Shown: in pieces, positions 7,911 through 16,139 of the stretch
Layout: each line of letters opens with the position of its first letter
Numbering within the stretch: position 1 is the stretch's first letter
Assembly (NCBI GenBank): GCA_963706885.1
Contig: CAVPNX010000027.1
Location: 124,001-188,000 of the forward strand
Origin: Prado023 sp963706885
GTDB lineage: Bacteria > Actinomycetota > Actinomycetes > S36-B12 > CAIYMF01
Reading direction: 5' to 3'
Length of the DNA stretch: 64,000 bases
Notes under the pieces: generated by a model
Database searches by the model: none
What the model saw: the letters and a program-made list of their open reading frames with translations, nothing else
Told to the model about the DNA's origin: nothing
Translations under genes and position numbers: made by a program

Positions 7911-10073
7911 TCACCGGTAGACGCCGCCAGCTTCAGCCATGGCCACGACCGACGCCGGCGGGGTGAACCGCTCGCCGTAGGTGGCCGCCAGCTCCTTGGC
8001 CCGCGCGACGAACCCGGCCGGACCGCCCTCGTAGCCGTCGACGTACTGCAGCACGCCACCGCTCCAGACCGGGAATCCGATGCCGAAGATCGAGCCGAGG
8101 TTGGCATCCGGCACGGAGCGCAGCACCCCCTCGTCGAGGCACTTGATGCTCTCGATCACCTCGATGAACAGCATCCGCTCCTGGAGGTCCTTGAAGGGGA
8201 TGTCGAGGTTGTCGCCGCCGAAGGAGCCCTTCAGCCCGGCCCACAGCCCCTGCTTCTTGCCGTCGACATAGTCGTAGAAGCCCGCACCTGCGGCACGCCC
8301 GCCGCGCTCGTGCTCGGTGACCATCTTCTCGATGACGGCGTAGCCGGGGTGCGCCTGGAACGAGACGCCCTCGGCGGCCGCGGCGGCCTCCGCCTCCTTG
8401 CGGATCTTGAGCCCCAGGGTGAGGCTCACCTCGTCGGTGAGGGCCAGCGGGCCGACCGGGTAGCCCGACTGCAGGGCCGCCTGCTCGACGCTGTTGGCAG
8501 GGACCCCCTCGCCGATCAGGGATGCGGCCTCGGCCACTACCGTGCCGATCACCCGGCTGGTGAAGAAGCCGCGGCTGTCGTTGACGACGATCGGCAGCTT
8601 GCGGATCTGCAGGGCGACATCGATCGCCTTGGCCAGGGCCGCGTCCGAGGTCTTCTCGCCGACGACGATCTCCAGCAGCTGCATCTTGTCCACCGGCGAG
8701 AAGAAGTGCAGGCCGATGAAGTCCTCGGGACGGTCCACACCCTCGGCGAGGCCGGACACCGGCAGCGACGAGGTGTTGGAGCCGAGCAGCGCGTCGGGCG
8801 ACAGCAACGGCACGACCTCGGCGTAGACCGACTTCTTCAGGTTCGGATCCTCGAAGACGGCCTCGATCATGAGGTCGGCACCCTTGGCGTCGAGCATGTT
8901 CTCGGTCGGGGTGATCCGGGCCAGGATCTCGTCGCGCTGCTCCCCGGTCATCTTCCCGCGGGCGACGGCCTTGTCCAGCAGGCCCTTGGAGTAGGACTTG
9001 CCCTTCTCCGCCGCGGCGATCGTCATGTCCTTGAGGACGACCTCCATGCCGCTGCGGGCGCACACGTAGGCGATGCCGGCGCCCATCATGCCGGCCCCGA
9101 GGACGACGACCTTGCTCGCCCTGTACGTGGGGTAGTCCTTGGGACGGTCGCCACCACGGGAGATGTACTGGTGGTCGAAGAACACGTGGATCATGTTCTT
9201 GCTGACCTGGCCACAGACCAGCTTCACGAAGTACTGGGTCTCCAGCCTGGTCGCGGTCTCGAAGTCGACCTGGGCCCCTTCGACGGCGGCCGCCATGATG
9301 TGGTGCGGGGCCGGCATCGGTGCACCCTTGAGCTGCTTGCGCAGGTTCGCCGGGAAGGCGGGAAGGTTCGCCGCGAACGACGGTGTGGTGGGGGTGCCAC
9401 CAGGGATTCGGTACCCCTTCTTGTCCCATGGCTGCTGGGCGTCGAGGTTGGTCAGCGCCCAGGTCTTGGCCTTGGACATCATCTCCTCGGGGCTGTAGAC
9501 GAGCTCGTCGACGACGCCGGCGGTCAGCGCATCCTTGACCTTGCGGCGCTGCCCCTGCAGCAGGTGCTCCATGAGCGCGGTCTGGATGCCGAACATGCGC
9601 ACCGTGCGCACGACACCGCCGCCGCCGGGAAGCAGGCCCAGGGTCACCTCGGGCAGGCCGACCTCCGAGCCCTTGATGTCCAGGGCGATGCGGTGATGGC
9701 AGGCCAGGGCGATCTCCAGTCCACCGCCGAGGGCCGATCCGTTGATCGCGGCGACGACCGGGCGACCCAGGGTCTCCAGTCGGCGCAGGCCACCCTTCAT
9801 CTCATTGATCATCACCTCGAGGTCGGCGGCGTTCTCCGGCTTCATCTTGGTCATGTCGTTGAGGTCGCCACCGGCGAAGAAGGTCTTCTTGCCCGAGGTG
9901 ATGACCACGCCGTTGATCTTGTCCTTCTCCGCCTCGAGCCGCTCGACGGTGGCCAGCAGGGAGTCATGGAACAGCTTGTTCATCGTGTTCACGTGCTGGG
10001 TCGGGTCGTCCATGGTCAGGGTGACGATCCCGGCCTCGTCGATGTCCCAGCCGATCATGTTGATGTCAGTCAT
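7911..10073 (-). CDS. fadB: Fatty-acid oxidation multifunctional enzyme: enoyl-CoA hydratase / 3-hydroxyacyl-CoA dehydrogenase
   Basis: A 720-residue protein with the usual FadB/FadJ architecture. Residues ~1-200 are an enoyl-CoA hydratase with oxyanion-hole motif G-S-A-L-G-G-G-L-E (Glu ~120) and G-L-P-E-V (Glu ~142), matching the two catalytic glutamates of the family. Residues ~320-510 bind NAD (V-V-L-G-A-G-M-M-G-A-G at ~323-333), with G-L-H-F-F-S-P carrying the dehydrogenase His. The two C-terminal helical repeats of the dehydrogenase follow. It performs the second and third steps of beta-oxidation; FadA, encoded 28 bp upstream, completes the cycle. Length and motifs are intact. Confidence 0.95.
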   Translation of the reverse strand: MTDINMIGWDIDEAGIVTLTMDDPTQHVNTMNKLFHDSLLATVERLEAEKDKINGVVITSGKKTFFAGGDLNDMTKMKPENAADLEVMINEMKGGLRRLETLGRPVVAAINGSALGGGLEIALACHHRIALDIKGSEVGLPEVTLGLLPGGGGVVRTVRMFGIQTALMEHLLQGQRRKVKDALTAGVVDELVYSPEEMMSKAKTWALTNLDAQQPWDKKGYRIPGGTPTTPSFAANLPAFPANLRKQLKGAPMPAPHHIMAAAVEGAQVDFETATRLETQYFVKLVCGQVSKNMIHVFFDHQYISRGGDRPKDYPTYRASKVVVLGAGMMGAGIAYVCARSGMEVVLKDMTIAAAEKGKSYSKGLLDKAVARGKMTGEQRDEILARITPTENMLDAKGADLMIEAVFEDPNLKKSVYAEVVPLLSPDALLGSNTSSLPVSGLAEGVDRPEDFIGLHFFSPVDKMQLLEIVVGEKTSDAALAKAIDVALQIRKLPIVVNDSRGFFTSRVIGTVVAEAASLIGEGVPANSVEQAALQSGYPVGPLALTDEVSLTLGLKIRKEAEAAAAAEGVSFQAHPGYAVIEKMVTEHERGGRAAGAGFYDYVDGKKQGLWAGLKGSFGGDNLDIPFKDLQERMLFIEVIESIKCLDEGVLRSVPDANLGSIFGIGFPVWSGGVLQYVDGYEGGPAGFVARAKELAATYGERFTPPASVVAMAEAGGVYR

Positions 10074-10101
10074 GTGATGCCTTCCTTGTCCGGTCCGGGT
10101 C

Positions 10102-11316
10102 TCAGAGCCGCTCGATGATGGTTGCCACGCCCATGCCGCCGCCGATGCACAGGGTCACCAGGCCGTAGCGGCCACCGGTGCGCTCGAGCTCGTCGAGGCA
10201 CGTGCCGAAGATCATGGCGCCGGTCGCGCCGAGCGGGTGGCCCATGGAGATGGCCCCGCCGTTGACGTTGACCTTCTCCGGGTCGACGTGGAGGTCCTTC
10301 ATCCACTTGAGCACCACTGCCGCGAAGGCCTCGTTGAGCTCGAACACGTCGATGTCATCGATGGTCAGGCCCGCGGTCTTCAGCACCTTCTCGGTGGCGG
10401 GAGTCGGGCCGGTGAGCATGATCGTGGGCTCCGACCCGGTCACCGACGACGCCACGATGCGCCCGCGCGGGGTCATGCCGGCATCCTTGCCCGCCTGCTC
10501 GGAACCGATCAGGACCAGCGCGGCACCGTCGACGATGCCCGAGGAGTTGCCCCCGGTGTGCACGTGGTCGATCTCCTCGATCCAGTGGTACTTCTGCAGC
10601 GCCACCGCGTCGAAGCCACCCATCGCGCCCATGCCGGCGAAGGCGGGCTTGAGCTTGCCGAGGCTCTCGGCCGTGGTCCCGGGACGCATGTGCTCGTCGT
10701 GGTCGAGCAGGACGAGGCCGTTGCGATCCTTGACGGGGACGACGGAGTTCTTGAAGTAGCCGGCCGCCCAGGCCGCCGCCGCGCGCTCCTGTGAGCGAAC
10801 CGCGTAGGCGTCGACGTCATCGCGGGTGAAGCCCTCGATCGTGGCGATCAGGTCCGCGCTGATGCCCTGGGGCACGAAGTAGCTGTCGTAGGCGGTCTCG
10901 GGGTCCATCGCCCACGCGCCGCCGTCCATGCCCATGGGCACGCGGCTCATGCTCTCGACACCCCCGGCGATCGCCAGCGTCTCCCAGCCGGAGCGGATCT
11001 TGGCCGCGGTCAGGTTGACCGCCTCCAGGGCCGAGGCGCAGAACCGGTTGATCGTGACGCCGGCACCTGCGGCATCGGGCAGGCCCGAGGCGATCGCGGC
11101 GGTGCGCGCGATGTTCGCACCCTGGTCACCGACCGGAGTCACGCAGCCGACGACGATGTCCTCGACCTGAAGTGGGTCCAGCCCCGGATTGCGATCGAGG
11201 ATCTCGTGGATGAGGTCGGTCAGCAACGTGACCGGCTTGACCCCGTGCAGGGCGCCGCCCTTGCCCTTGCCTCGGGGGGTACGGATCGCCTCGTAGATGT
11301 ACGCCTCGGAAATCAC
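10102..11316 (-). CDS. fadA: Acetyl-CoA C-acyltransferase (thiolase)
   Basis: A 404-residue thiolase. The nucleophilic Cys lies in I-N-R-F-C-A-S-A-L-E (residue ~93); the C-terminal half has V-N-G-G-A-I-S-M-G-H-P-L-G-A-T-G-A (catalytic His) and T-L-C-I-G-G-G-M-G (second catalytic Cys). The GTG at 11316 is chosen because AGGAGA precedes it by about 9 nt; the frame stays open far upstream through the promoter and repeat DNA, which is not coding. It cleaves 3-ketoacyl-CoA and is the first gene of the fadA-fadB-tetR-acVLRF1 operon. Confidence 0.93.
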   Translation of the reverse strand: MISEAYIYEAIRTPRGKGKGGALHGVKPVTLLTDLIHEILDRNPGLDPLQVEDIVVGCVTPVGDQGANIARTAAIASGLPDAAGAGVTINRFCASALEAVNLTAAKIRSGWETLAIAGGVESMSRVPMGMDGGAWAMDPETAYDSYFVPQGISADLIATIEGFTRDDVDAYAVRSQERAAAAWAAGYFKNSVVPVKDRNGLVLLDHDEHMRPGTTAESLGKLKPAFAGMGAMGGFDAVALQKYHWIEEIDHVHTGGNSSGIVDGAALVLIGSEQAGKDAGMTPRGRIVASSVTGSEPTIMLTGPTPATEKVLKTAGLTIDDIDVFELNEAFAAVVLKWMKDLHVDPEKVNVNGGAISMGHPLGATGAMIFGTCLDELERTGGRYGLVTLCIGGGMGVATIIERL

Positions 11317-11404
11317 GCCTGCATCTCTCCTGCCTGCTGTCGTGGTGATGCCCATTCCGATCGCCCACAGGATCGCGGGTTCGGCTTGTTGAGCAAGTGT
11401 CAAC

Positions 11405-11435
11405 AGACTACTACTCGCCAGTAACTTCCTGTCAA
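11405..11435 (-). promoter_or_regulatory. fadA promoter with overlapping imperfect palindrome (candidate TetR operator)
   Basis: On the minus strand a consensus -35 TTGACA (11430-11435) is followed by TAGTAG (16 bp spacing) or TAGTCT (19 bp spacing) as -10. Between them lies TACTGGCGAGTA (11412-11423), whose outer arms TACT/AGTA are inverted. That position is ideal for repression by the operon's own TetR protein. Confidence 0.45.
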
Positions 11436-11453
11436 GGGGGGTACCTTCCAGCG

Positions 11454-11614
11454 CGCCCCGCCCCCACCCGCCCGCCCCACCCGCCCCGCCGCCGCCCCAC
11501 CCGCCCGCCCCGGGGCAAGACCGGGATTCGATCCAAGTCTCGAGCGCTTCAGTCGGTTTCATCCAAGTCCGGGACGGCAGACGGGCCCGGAACTTGGATG
11601 AAGCCGTGATCTTG
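11454..11614. repeat. Intergenic palindromic element copy 1 with adjoining C-only tract
   Basis: Bases 11516-11614 (99 nt) contain three related units sharing a core like GTTTCATCCAAGTC: two in reverse and one forward, with outer ends CAAGA and GATCTTG. A ~60-bp tract made almost only of C with a few G and A (11454-11514) abuts the left end. The same layout recurs at 12688 and 14845. The whole gap 11317-11708 between the divergent fadA and AbiEi-like genes holds only this element, the C-tract and the fadA promoter. Confidence 0.75.
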
Positions 11615-11708
11615 TCGATGGGCGGCCGCCCGCACCTCGGGACGTGGTTGTCCACAGATCCTTTTTGGGGCCTTTCGGGTGGGGCGCCTGAGCGTGAGGG
11701 TGTGCGGC

Positions 11709-12686
11709 ATGCGATCCATGCAGCTGGCGCCCATTCCGCCGATCCCCGCTGGCATCGACGTTCCCCCGAAGGCTCTTTCGCAGGATGGCGTGTTCACGCG
11801 GTCGCAGGCGCGGGACGCGGGATGGGGCGATCGGGCCCAACGGCGGCTCATCCGCCAGGGCCTCTGGGTTCCCGTGGCCGGACCCGTGCTGCGACACCAC
11901 GAGGTGGCCCTGGGACCGTGGCAGCAGGCCCGCGCGGTGGACCTGACGGGCGGGCTGGTCGTGAGCCACGCCACCGCCGGGCTCCTCTGGCATCTGGCGG
12001 TGCCCGCAGCCCTGCACGGCACGGGGCACGTCGAGCGCCGGCCGTCACGGGTGTGCGTTCACCGCATCCCGCTCACGCCGAGGGATGTCCTGGTGACTCG
12101 CGGCCTGACGGTCACGTCCCCGGAGCGCACCCTTCGCGACCTGCTGTGCTCCCTGCGCGAGCAGGAGGCGGTGGCCATGCTCACCGATGCCTTCCAGCGA
12201 GGGCTGTTGACGGCACACGATGTGGACACCGAGACCATCCGCGCGCACGGACGCCACGGCGTGACCATGGCGCGGCGGCTGGCTGCGACCTGCCGACGCG
12301 AGCCGCACTCGGTGCTCGAGTGGCGGTTCCACCGGCTGTGCGAAGCCTTGGGCCCGGGGTGGCGGTTCAATGTCGACATCTACGACGAACAGGGATTCGT
12401 CGGCCGGGTCGACGCCCTGCACGAGGCAACCGGAACAGTCGTCGAACTTGACAGCCGGCGGTTCCACGGCGAGGACCGGTTCCAAGCAGATCGGTCGCGT
12501 GACCAACGACTGGCTGCGCTGGGCCACGTGGTGATCCGGCTCACCTGGGATGACGTCGAGCAGCGACCGATGGAGATGGTCGAGCGGATCCGCCGGACGG
12601 TGGCGGTCCGGTCACGGACGGCCCGGAACCCAATCCCGACACGCCCCGAACCGAACCCGCGGGCCAAGCCCCGCCCTGCAGCCTGA
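11709..12686 (+). CDS. AbiEi-like N-terminal domain with C-terminal DUF559/Vsr-type nuclease fold
   Basis: A 325-residue protein. The N-terminal part is a winged-helix like the AbiEi antitoxin family (G-V-F-T-R-S-Q-A-R-D-A-G, then R-R-L-I-R-Q-G-L-W), followed by S-H-A-T-A-G-L-L-W and T-S-P-E-R-T-L-R-D-L, common in these actinobacterial proteins. The C-terminal ~100 residues show a PD-(D/E)xK-like core: R-V-D-A then V-V-E-L-D-S-R-R-F-H, and R-D-Q-R-L-A-A-L-G-H-V-V-I-R-L-T-W. No AbiEii-type toxin gene is adjacent, so this is an orphan. The ATG at 11709 is preferred to an upstream GTG. It is bracketed by palindromic elements pointing in opposite directions. Confidence 0.75.
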   Translation: MRSMQLAPIPPIPAGIDVPPKALSQDGVFTRSQARDAGWGDRAQRRLIRQGLWVPVAGPVLRHHEVALGPWQQARAVDLTGGLVVSHATAGLLWHLAVPAALHGTGHVERRPSRVCVHRIPLTPRDVLVTRGLTVTSPERTLRDLLCSLREQEAVAMLTDAFQRGLLTAHDVDTETIRAHGRHGVTMARRLAATCRREPHSVLEWRFHRLCEALGPGWRFNVDIYDEQGFVGRVDALHEATGTVVELDSRRFHGEDRFQADRSRDQRLAALGHVVIRLTWDDVEQRPMEMVERIRRTVAVRSRTARNPIPTRPEPNPRAKPRPAA

Positions 12687-12687
12687 T

Positions 12688-12852
12688 GATCACGATCCCA
12701 TCCAACTCTCGAGCCGTTGGCAGGCCCGAGAGTTGGAGGAACCCGCTCCCGGCGCTCGAGAGTTGGACGAAACCGTGATCTTGGCCCACGGCGGGGGCGG
12801 CGGGGGCGGCGGGGCGGCGGGGGCGGTCGGGGCGGGGGGGGTGGGGGCGGGG
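12688..12852. repeat. Intergenic palindromic element copy 2 with adjoining G-only tract
   Basis: Bases 12688-12783 (96 nt) hold one reverse unit (CCATCCAACTCTCGAG) and two forward units (CGAGAGTTGGA), ending in GTGATCTTG. A ~60-bp run of nearly pure G with some C (12790-12852) follows. It begins 1 bp after the stop codon of the AbiEi-like gene. The polarity is inverted relative to copy 1. Confidence 0.75.
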
Positions 12853-12920
12853 GGCTCTGCCACGCGCTTCGGCGGTCGCGCGCACTAGCCTGATCGGGAC
12901 ACCTGCGAGAAGGGGCGCAC

Positions 12921-13768
12921 ATGGGCCGGCTCAGCGTGATCTCCGACATGGATGGGGTCATCTACCGCGGCAAGGAGCTCATCCCCGGCGCGCAGGAGTT
13001 CGTGGCGCACATGCGCGCCCACGACATCCCGTTCCTGTTCCTGACCAACAACTCCGAGCAGACCCCGCTGGACCTGCTGCGCAAGCTCGAGGGGATGGGG
13101 ATCCACGGCCTGACCGAGGCCAACTTCATCACCGCAGCGATCGCCACCGCCCAGTTCCTGCACGCCCAGCGCCCACACTCCACGGCCTACGTCGTCGGGG
13201 GCAGCGGCCTGGCCGCCGAGCTCTACAAGGTCGGGTACTCGATCACGGAGAGCCATCCGGAGTACGTGGTCGTCGGCAAGACGGCCAACTTCAACTTCGC
13301 GACCATGCGCAGGGCCGCCCAACTCATCGATGGCGGGGCCAAGTTCATCGGGACCAACCCTGACCTCATCGACCCGGTCGAGGGCGGCACCGAGCCGGCC
13401 GCCGGCGCGATCCTCGCCGCGATCCAGGCTGCCACGGGCAAGGCGCCGTACATCGTCGGCAAGCCCAACTCGCTCATGATGATCTACGCACGGCAGATGC
13501 TCGGGGCGCACGCCGAGGACTGCGTGATGATCGGCGACCGGATGGACACAGACATCGTCGGCGGGCTGGAGGCGGGATGCGCACCGCGCTCGTGCTGTCC
13601 GGGGTGTCCAACCCCGAGACGATCGAGCGGTTCCCGTACCGTCCGGACTTCGTGTTCGACTCCGTCGGGACGATCGACTGGGCCGCGATGCAGACCGGAC
13701 GCGGCGACGGCGAAGGCCCCTCGCCCGCGAGCGGGGGGACGCCAGCCGACCCGGGGACGGCGCCGTGA
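12921..13768 (+). CDS. HAD-IIA (NagD/AraL-like) phosphatase (frame broken once)
   Basis: A ~282-residue HAD hydrolase. Motif I is I-S-D-M-D-G-V-I-Y, motif II F-L-T-N-N-S, and the C-terminal motifs K-P-N-S and M-I-G-D-R-M-D-T-D-I follow, the pattern of NagD-type (subclass IIA) phosphatases. After G-L-E-A-G the frame must gain one base near 13575 to continue as M-R-T-A-L-V-L-S-G-V-S and end at 13768; otherwise the frame runs on as nonsense over the next gene. Its stop overlaps the GTG of the glycerol-1-phosphate dehydrogenase-like gene. Bacillus subtilis araL and araM form the same pair, so it may dephosphorylate a glycerol or sugar phosphate in the same pathway; that is inference. Confidence 0.82.
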
Positions 13769-14826
13769 CCACCTCGACGGCGATCCAGATCCCCACCCTC
13801 CTGCGGGTCAAGCCGAACACGCTCTACAAGCTGGGCAAGTACCTGCGCCGCAACGACTTCAACTCGATCGCCCTGTTCTACGGCGAGGGCATGGGCGAGC
13901 TGCTCGGCCAGACCGTCGAGATCTCGCTGGACAGTTCGGAGATCAAGACCCGGTACACCGAGACCGTCGTCACCAACGACATCGAGGCGGTCATCAGCAG
14001 TGCGTTCGCCCTGCCCCGCAACACCGACGCGATCGTCGCCGTGGGCGGGGGGATGGCCATCGACTACGCCAAGTACGCCGGATTCCTGGCGCACAAGCCG
14101 GTCATCGCCGTGCCCACGGCACTGAGCAACGACGGCTTCGCCTCCCCCGGCGCGAGCCTGAAGGTGGCGGGCCGGCGCACGAGCTGCCCGGCGGGGCTCC
14201 CGTTCGGGGTGGTGCTGGACACGGCCGTGATCGCCAAGTCCCCACCCCGGTTCACGTTCTCCGGAGTCGGGGACCTGCTGAGCAAGTACTCCGCGGTGCA
14301 CGACTGGAAGCTGGCCTACTGGGAGACCGGCGAGCAGGTCAACGACTTCGCAGTGCTGATCGCGCTGCAGAGCGTGGAGAACTTCGTGAACTACCCGAAC
14401 AAGTCGATCGGCGACCTGGACTTCATCAAGCTCATGGCAGGTGCGCTGGTGATGAGCGGCGTCGCGATGGAGGTCTCGGGCTCGTCCCGGCCCGCCTCGG
14501 GCAGTGAGCACCTGATCTCCCACGCCTACGACAAGGTGGCCCAGCGGCCGAGCATGCACGGCCTGCAGGTCGGGCTGGCCTCGATCGCCACGATGTGGCT
14601 CCAGGAGCATCCCCGGCTCGAGGACGTCATGTCCGTGCTGGCCGAGACCGGCTTCATGCACTTCGTGAAGGAGAACCCGCTGGACCGGGCGGCGTTCGTC
14701 GACGCGATCCGCCTGGCGCCCACGATCAAGGACGAGTACTTCACGATCCTGTCCCCCAAGGGCAACGTGGACAGGCTGGTGGAGTTCGTCACGGACAGCC
14801 CCGTCTGGGACGGCCTGCTGACCTGA
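13765..14826 (+). CDS. sn-Glycerol-1-phosphate dehydrogenase-like (AraM/EgsA family) protein
   Basis: A 353-residue member of the iron-type alcohol dehydrogenase superfamily close to AraM/G1P dehydrogenase. NAD binding: A-V-G-G-G-M-A-I-D-Y-A-K (residues ~92-103). Family motifs: V-P-T-A-L-S-N-D-G-F-A-S-P, G-V-G-D-L-L-S-K-Y-S-A, and G-S-S-R-P-A-S-G-S-E-H-L-I-S-H with the metal-binding His residues. G1PDH reduces DHAP to glycerol-1-phosphate, the stereoisomer used in archaeal lipids and, in Bacillus, in heptaprenylglyceryl phosphate. It is translationally coupled to the HAD phosphatase (GTGA overlap). The family is clear; whether the product is glycerol-1-phosphate in this organism is not shown. 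Confidence 0.82.
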   Translation: MTTSTAIQIPTLLRVKPNTLYKLGKYLRRNDFNSIALFYGEGMGELLGQTVEISLDSSEIKTRYTETVVTNDIEAVISSAFALPRNTDAIVAVGGGMAIDYAKYAGFLAHKPVIAVPTALSNDGFASPGASLKVAGRRTSCPAGLPFGVVLDTAVIAKSPPRFTFSGVGDLLSKYSAVHDWKLAYWETGEQVNDFAVLIALQSVENFVNYPNKSIGDLDFIKLMAGALVMSGVAMEVSGSSRPASGSEHLISHAYDKVAQRPSMHGLQVGLASIATMWLQEHPRLEDVMSVLAETGFMHFVKENPLDRAAFVDAIRLAPTIKDEYFTILSPKGNVDRLVEFVTDSPVWDGLLT

Positions 14827-14844
14827 TCGGGACCTCGTCGGTCG

Positions 14845-14943
14845 CAAGATCCCGGTTTCATCCAAGAACGGGGCCATCCGGGCGCCCGAGAGTTGGATGA
14901 AACCGGTCAGGGCGCTCGAGAGTTGGAGCAAGTTGGGATCTTG
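14845..14943. repeat. Intergenic palindromic element copy 3
   Basis: A 99-nt element 18 bp after the dehydrogenase stop codon: one reverse unit (GGTTTCATCCAA) and two forward units (CGAGAGTTGGA), with outer ends CAAGATC and GATCTTG that are perfect inverted repeats. G-rich DNA follows (14944-14985) but is less pure than at the other two copies. Confidence 0.75.
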
Positions 14944-15050
14944 TTCGGGCCGGGGCGGCCGGTGCGCGTCGTGGGGCGGCTCGCGCTTTCGCGTCGGAGC
15001 CCTGGGGCGGCTCGGGTCGTGGCGTCTGTGCCGGGGGCGCGGAACGCACT

Positions 15051-15056
15051 TAGGCT
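15051..15056 (+). promoter_or_regulatory. -10 box (TAGGCT) of a likely leaderless terC mRNA
   Basis: TAGGCT ends 6 nt before the GTG at 15063 and there is no purine-rich ribosome binding site between them. Confidence 0.5.
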
Positions 15057-15062
15057 TGCACC

Positions 15063-16121
15063 GTGCCCTCACTTGCCACCGCCGCCGTCCGCCTCGCCGA
15101 GTCGTCCGGCACAGGCCCGTCCTTGACGATTCCCTGGGAGGTCTGGGCCCTGACGCTGGGTGTCATCGTGGCGCTGTTCACCTTCGACCTGGTGATCAGT
15201 GGCCGCAACCCGCACGCCGTCGGGTTCAAGGAGGCTGCCGGGTGGTCGGTCTTCTACATCTCGGTGGCGATCGTCTTCGGCCTGGTCTTCGGCGCGTGGG
15301 CGGGGTCGCCGTACGGGGCGGAGTACTTCGCCGGCTACATCGTGGAGAAGACGCTGTCGATCGACAACCTGTTCGTCTTCGTGATCATCATGTCGTCGTT
15401 CGCCGTCCCAGCCGAGCACCGGCACAAGCTGCTCACGCTGGGCATCGCCCTCGCGCTGGTCCTGCGCGCGATCTTCATCGCGATCGGCGCGACGCTGCTG
15501 GCCTACTTCTCGTTCATGTTCCTGATCTTCGGCGCGATCCTGATCTACACGGGCATCAAGCTCTTCCAGCACCGCGACGAGGATCCCGACATCGAGGACA
15601 ACGCCCTGGTGCGGTTCACCAAGCGGCGCATCCCGGTCACCGAGGACTACCGCGAAGGGCACTTCTTCGTCCGCGAGAACGGCGTGCGCATGGCCACGCC
15701 GCTGTTCATCGCGTTCGTGGCGATCGCCTCGACCGACATCCTGTTCGCCCTCGACTCGATCCCGGCCGTGTACGGCGTGACCGACGAGCCGTACATCGTG
15801 TTCGTCGCCAACGCGTTCGCACTCCTCGGCCTGCGCGCCCTGTTCTTCCTCGTCGACGGCCTGCTCGACAGGCTGATCTACCTGTCGTCCGGGCTGGCGT
15901 TCATCCTGGTCTTCATCGGCTTCAAGCTGGTCCTGCACTGGGCGCACGGGATCTGGCCGCAGGTGCCCGAGATGACGATCACGTTCTCGCTGGCAGTCAT
16001 CGTGGTCGTCCTGACCGTGACCACCATCGCCAGCCTCGTCGCGGTGCGCCGCGACCCGTCCAAGCGCGCCCACGCGGGGTCGTTCACCGACAAGGTGGAC
16101 AAGAACAGCCCCGGGGTCTGA
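15063..16121 (+). CDS. TerC family integral membrane protein
   Basis: A 352-residue protein with about nine hydrophobic helices. The TerC signatures are F-T-F-D-L-V-I-S near the first helix, L-S-I-D-N-L-F-V-F, and A-S-T-D-I-L-F-A-L-D-S-I-P-A-V; the Asp residues in the helices are thought to bind or conduct metal. A cytosolic loop (~residues 165-215) contains the dipeptide-rich H-R-D-E-D-P-D segment. TerC proteins are linked to tellurite resistance and to manganese export to secreted metalloenzymes. No yybP-type riboswitch is seen upstream. Confidence 0.9.
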   Translation: MPSLATAAVRLAESSGTGPSLTIPWEVWALTLGVIVALFTFDLVISGRNPHAVGFKEAAGWSVFYISVAIVFGLVFGAWAGSPYGAEYFAGYIVEKTLSIDNLFVFVIIMSSFAVPAEHRHKLLTLGIALALVLRAIFIAIGATLLAYFSFMFLIFGAILIYTGIKLFQHRDEDPDIEDNALVRFTKRRIPVTEDYREGHFFVRENGVRMATPLFIAFVAIASTDILFALDSIPAVYGVTDEPYIVFVANAFALLGLRALFFLVDGLLDRLIYLSSGLAFILVFIGFKLVLHWAHGIWPQVPEMTITFSLAVIVVVLTVTTIASLVAVRRDPSKRAHAGSFTDKVDKNSPGV

Positions 16122-16139
16122 TCGGTCGGGGAGGCAGCG

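Noticed and set aside
7860..10118. 752-codon open frame on the plus strand
   Set aside because: It is antisense to fadB; the protein is His/Arg/Leu/Gly-rich without domains, an artefact of high GC content.
11709..12686. Complete AbiE toxin-antitoxin system
   Set aside because: No AbiEii nucleotidyltransferase gene is adjacent on either side.
14944..15062. Manganese riboswitch before the terC-type gene
   Set aside because: No conserved yybP-ykoY core is seen and a -10 box sits 6 nt before the start, leaving no leader RNA.
13474..15072. 532-codon open frame on the minus strand
   Set aside because: Antisense to the G1PDH-like gene and across a palindromic element; no family character.
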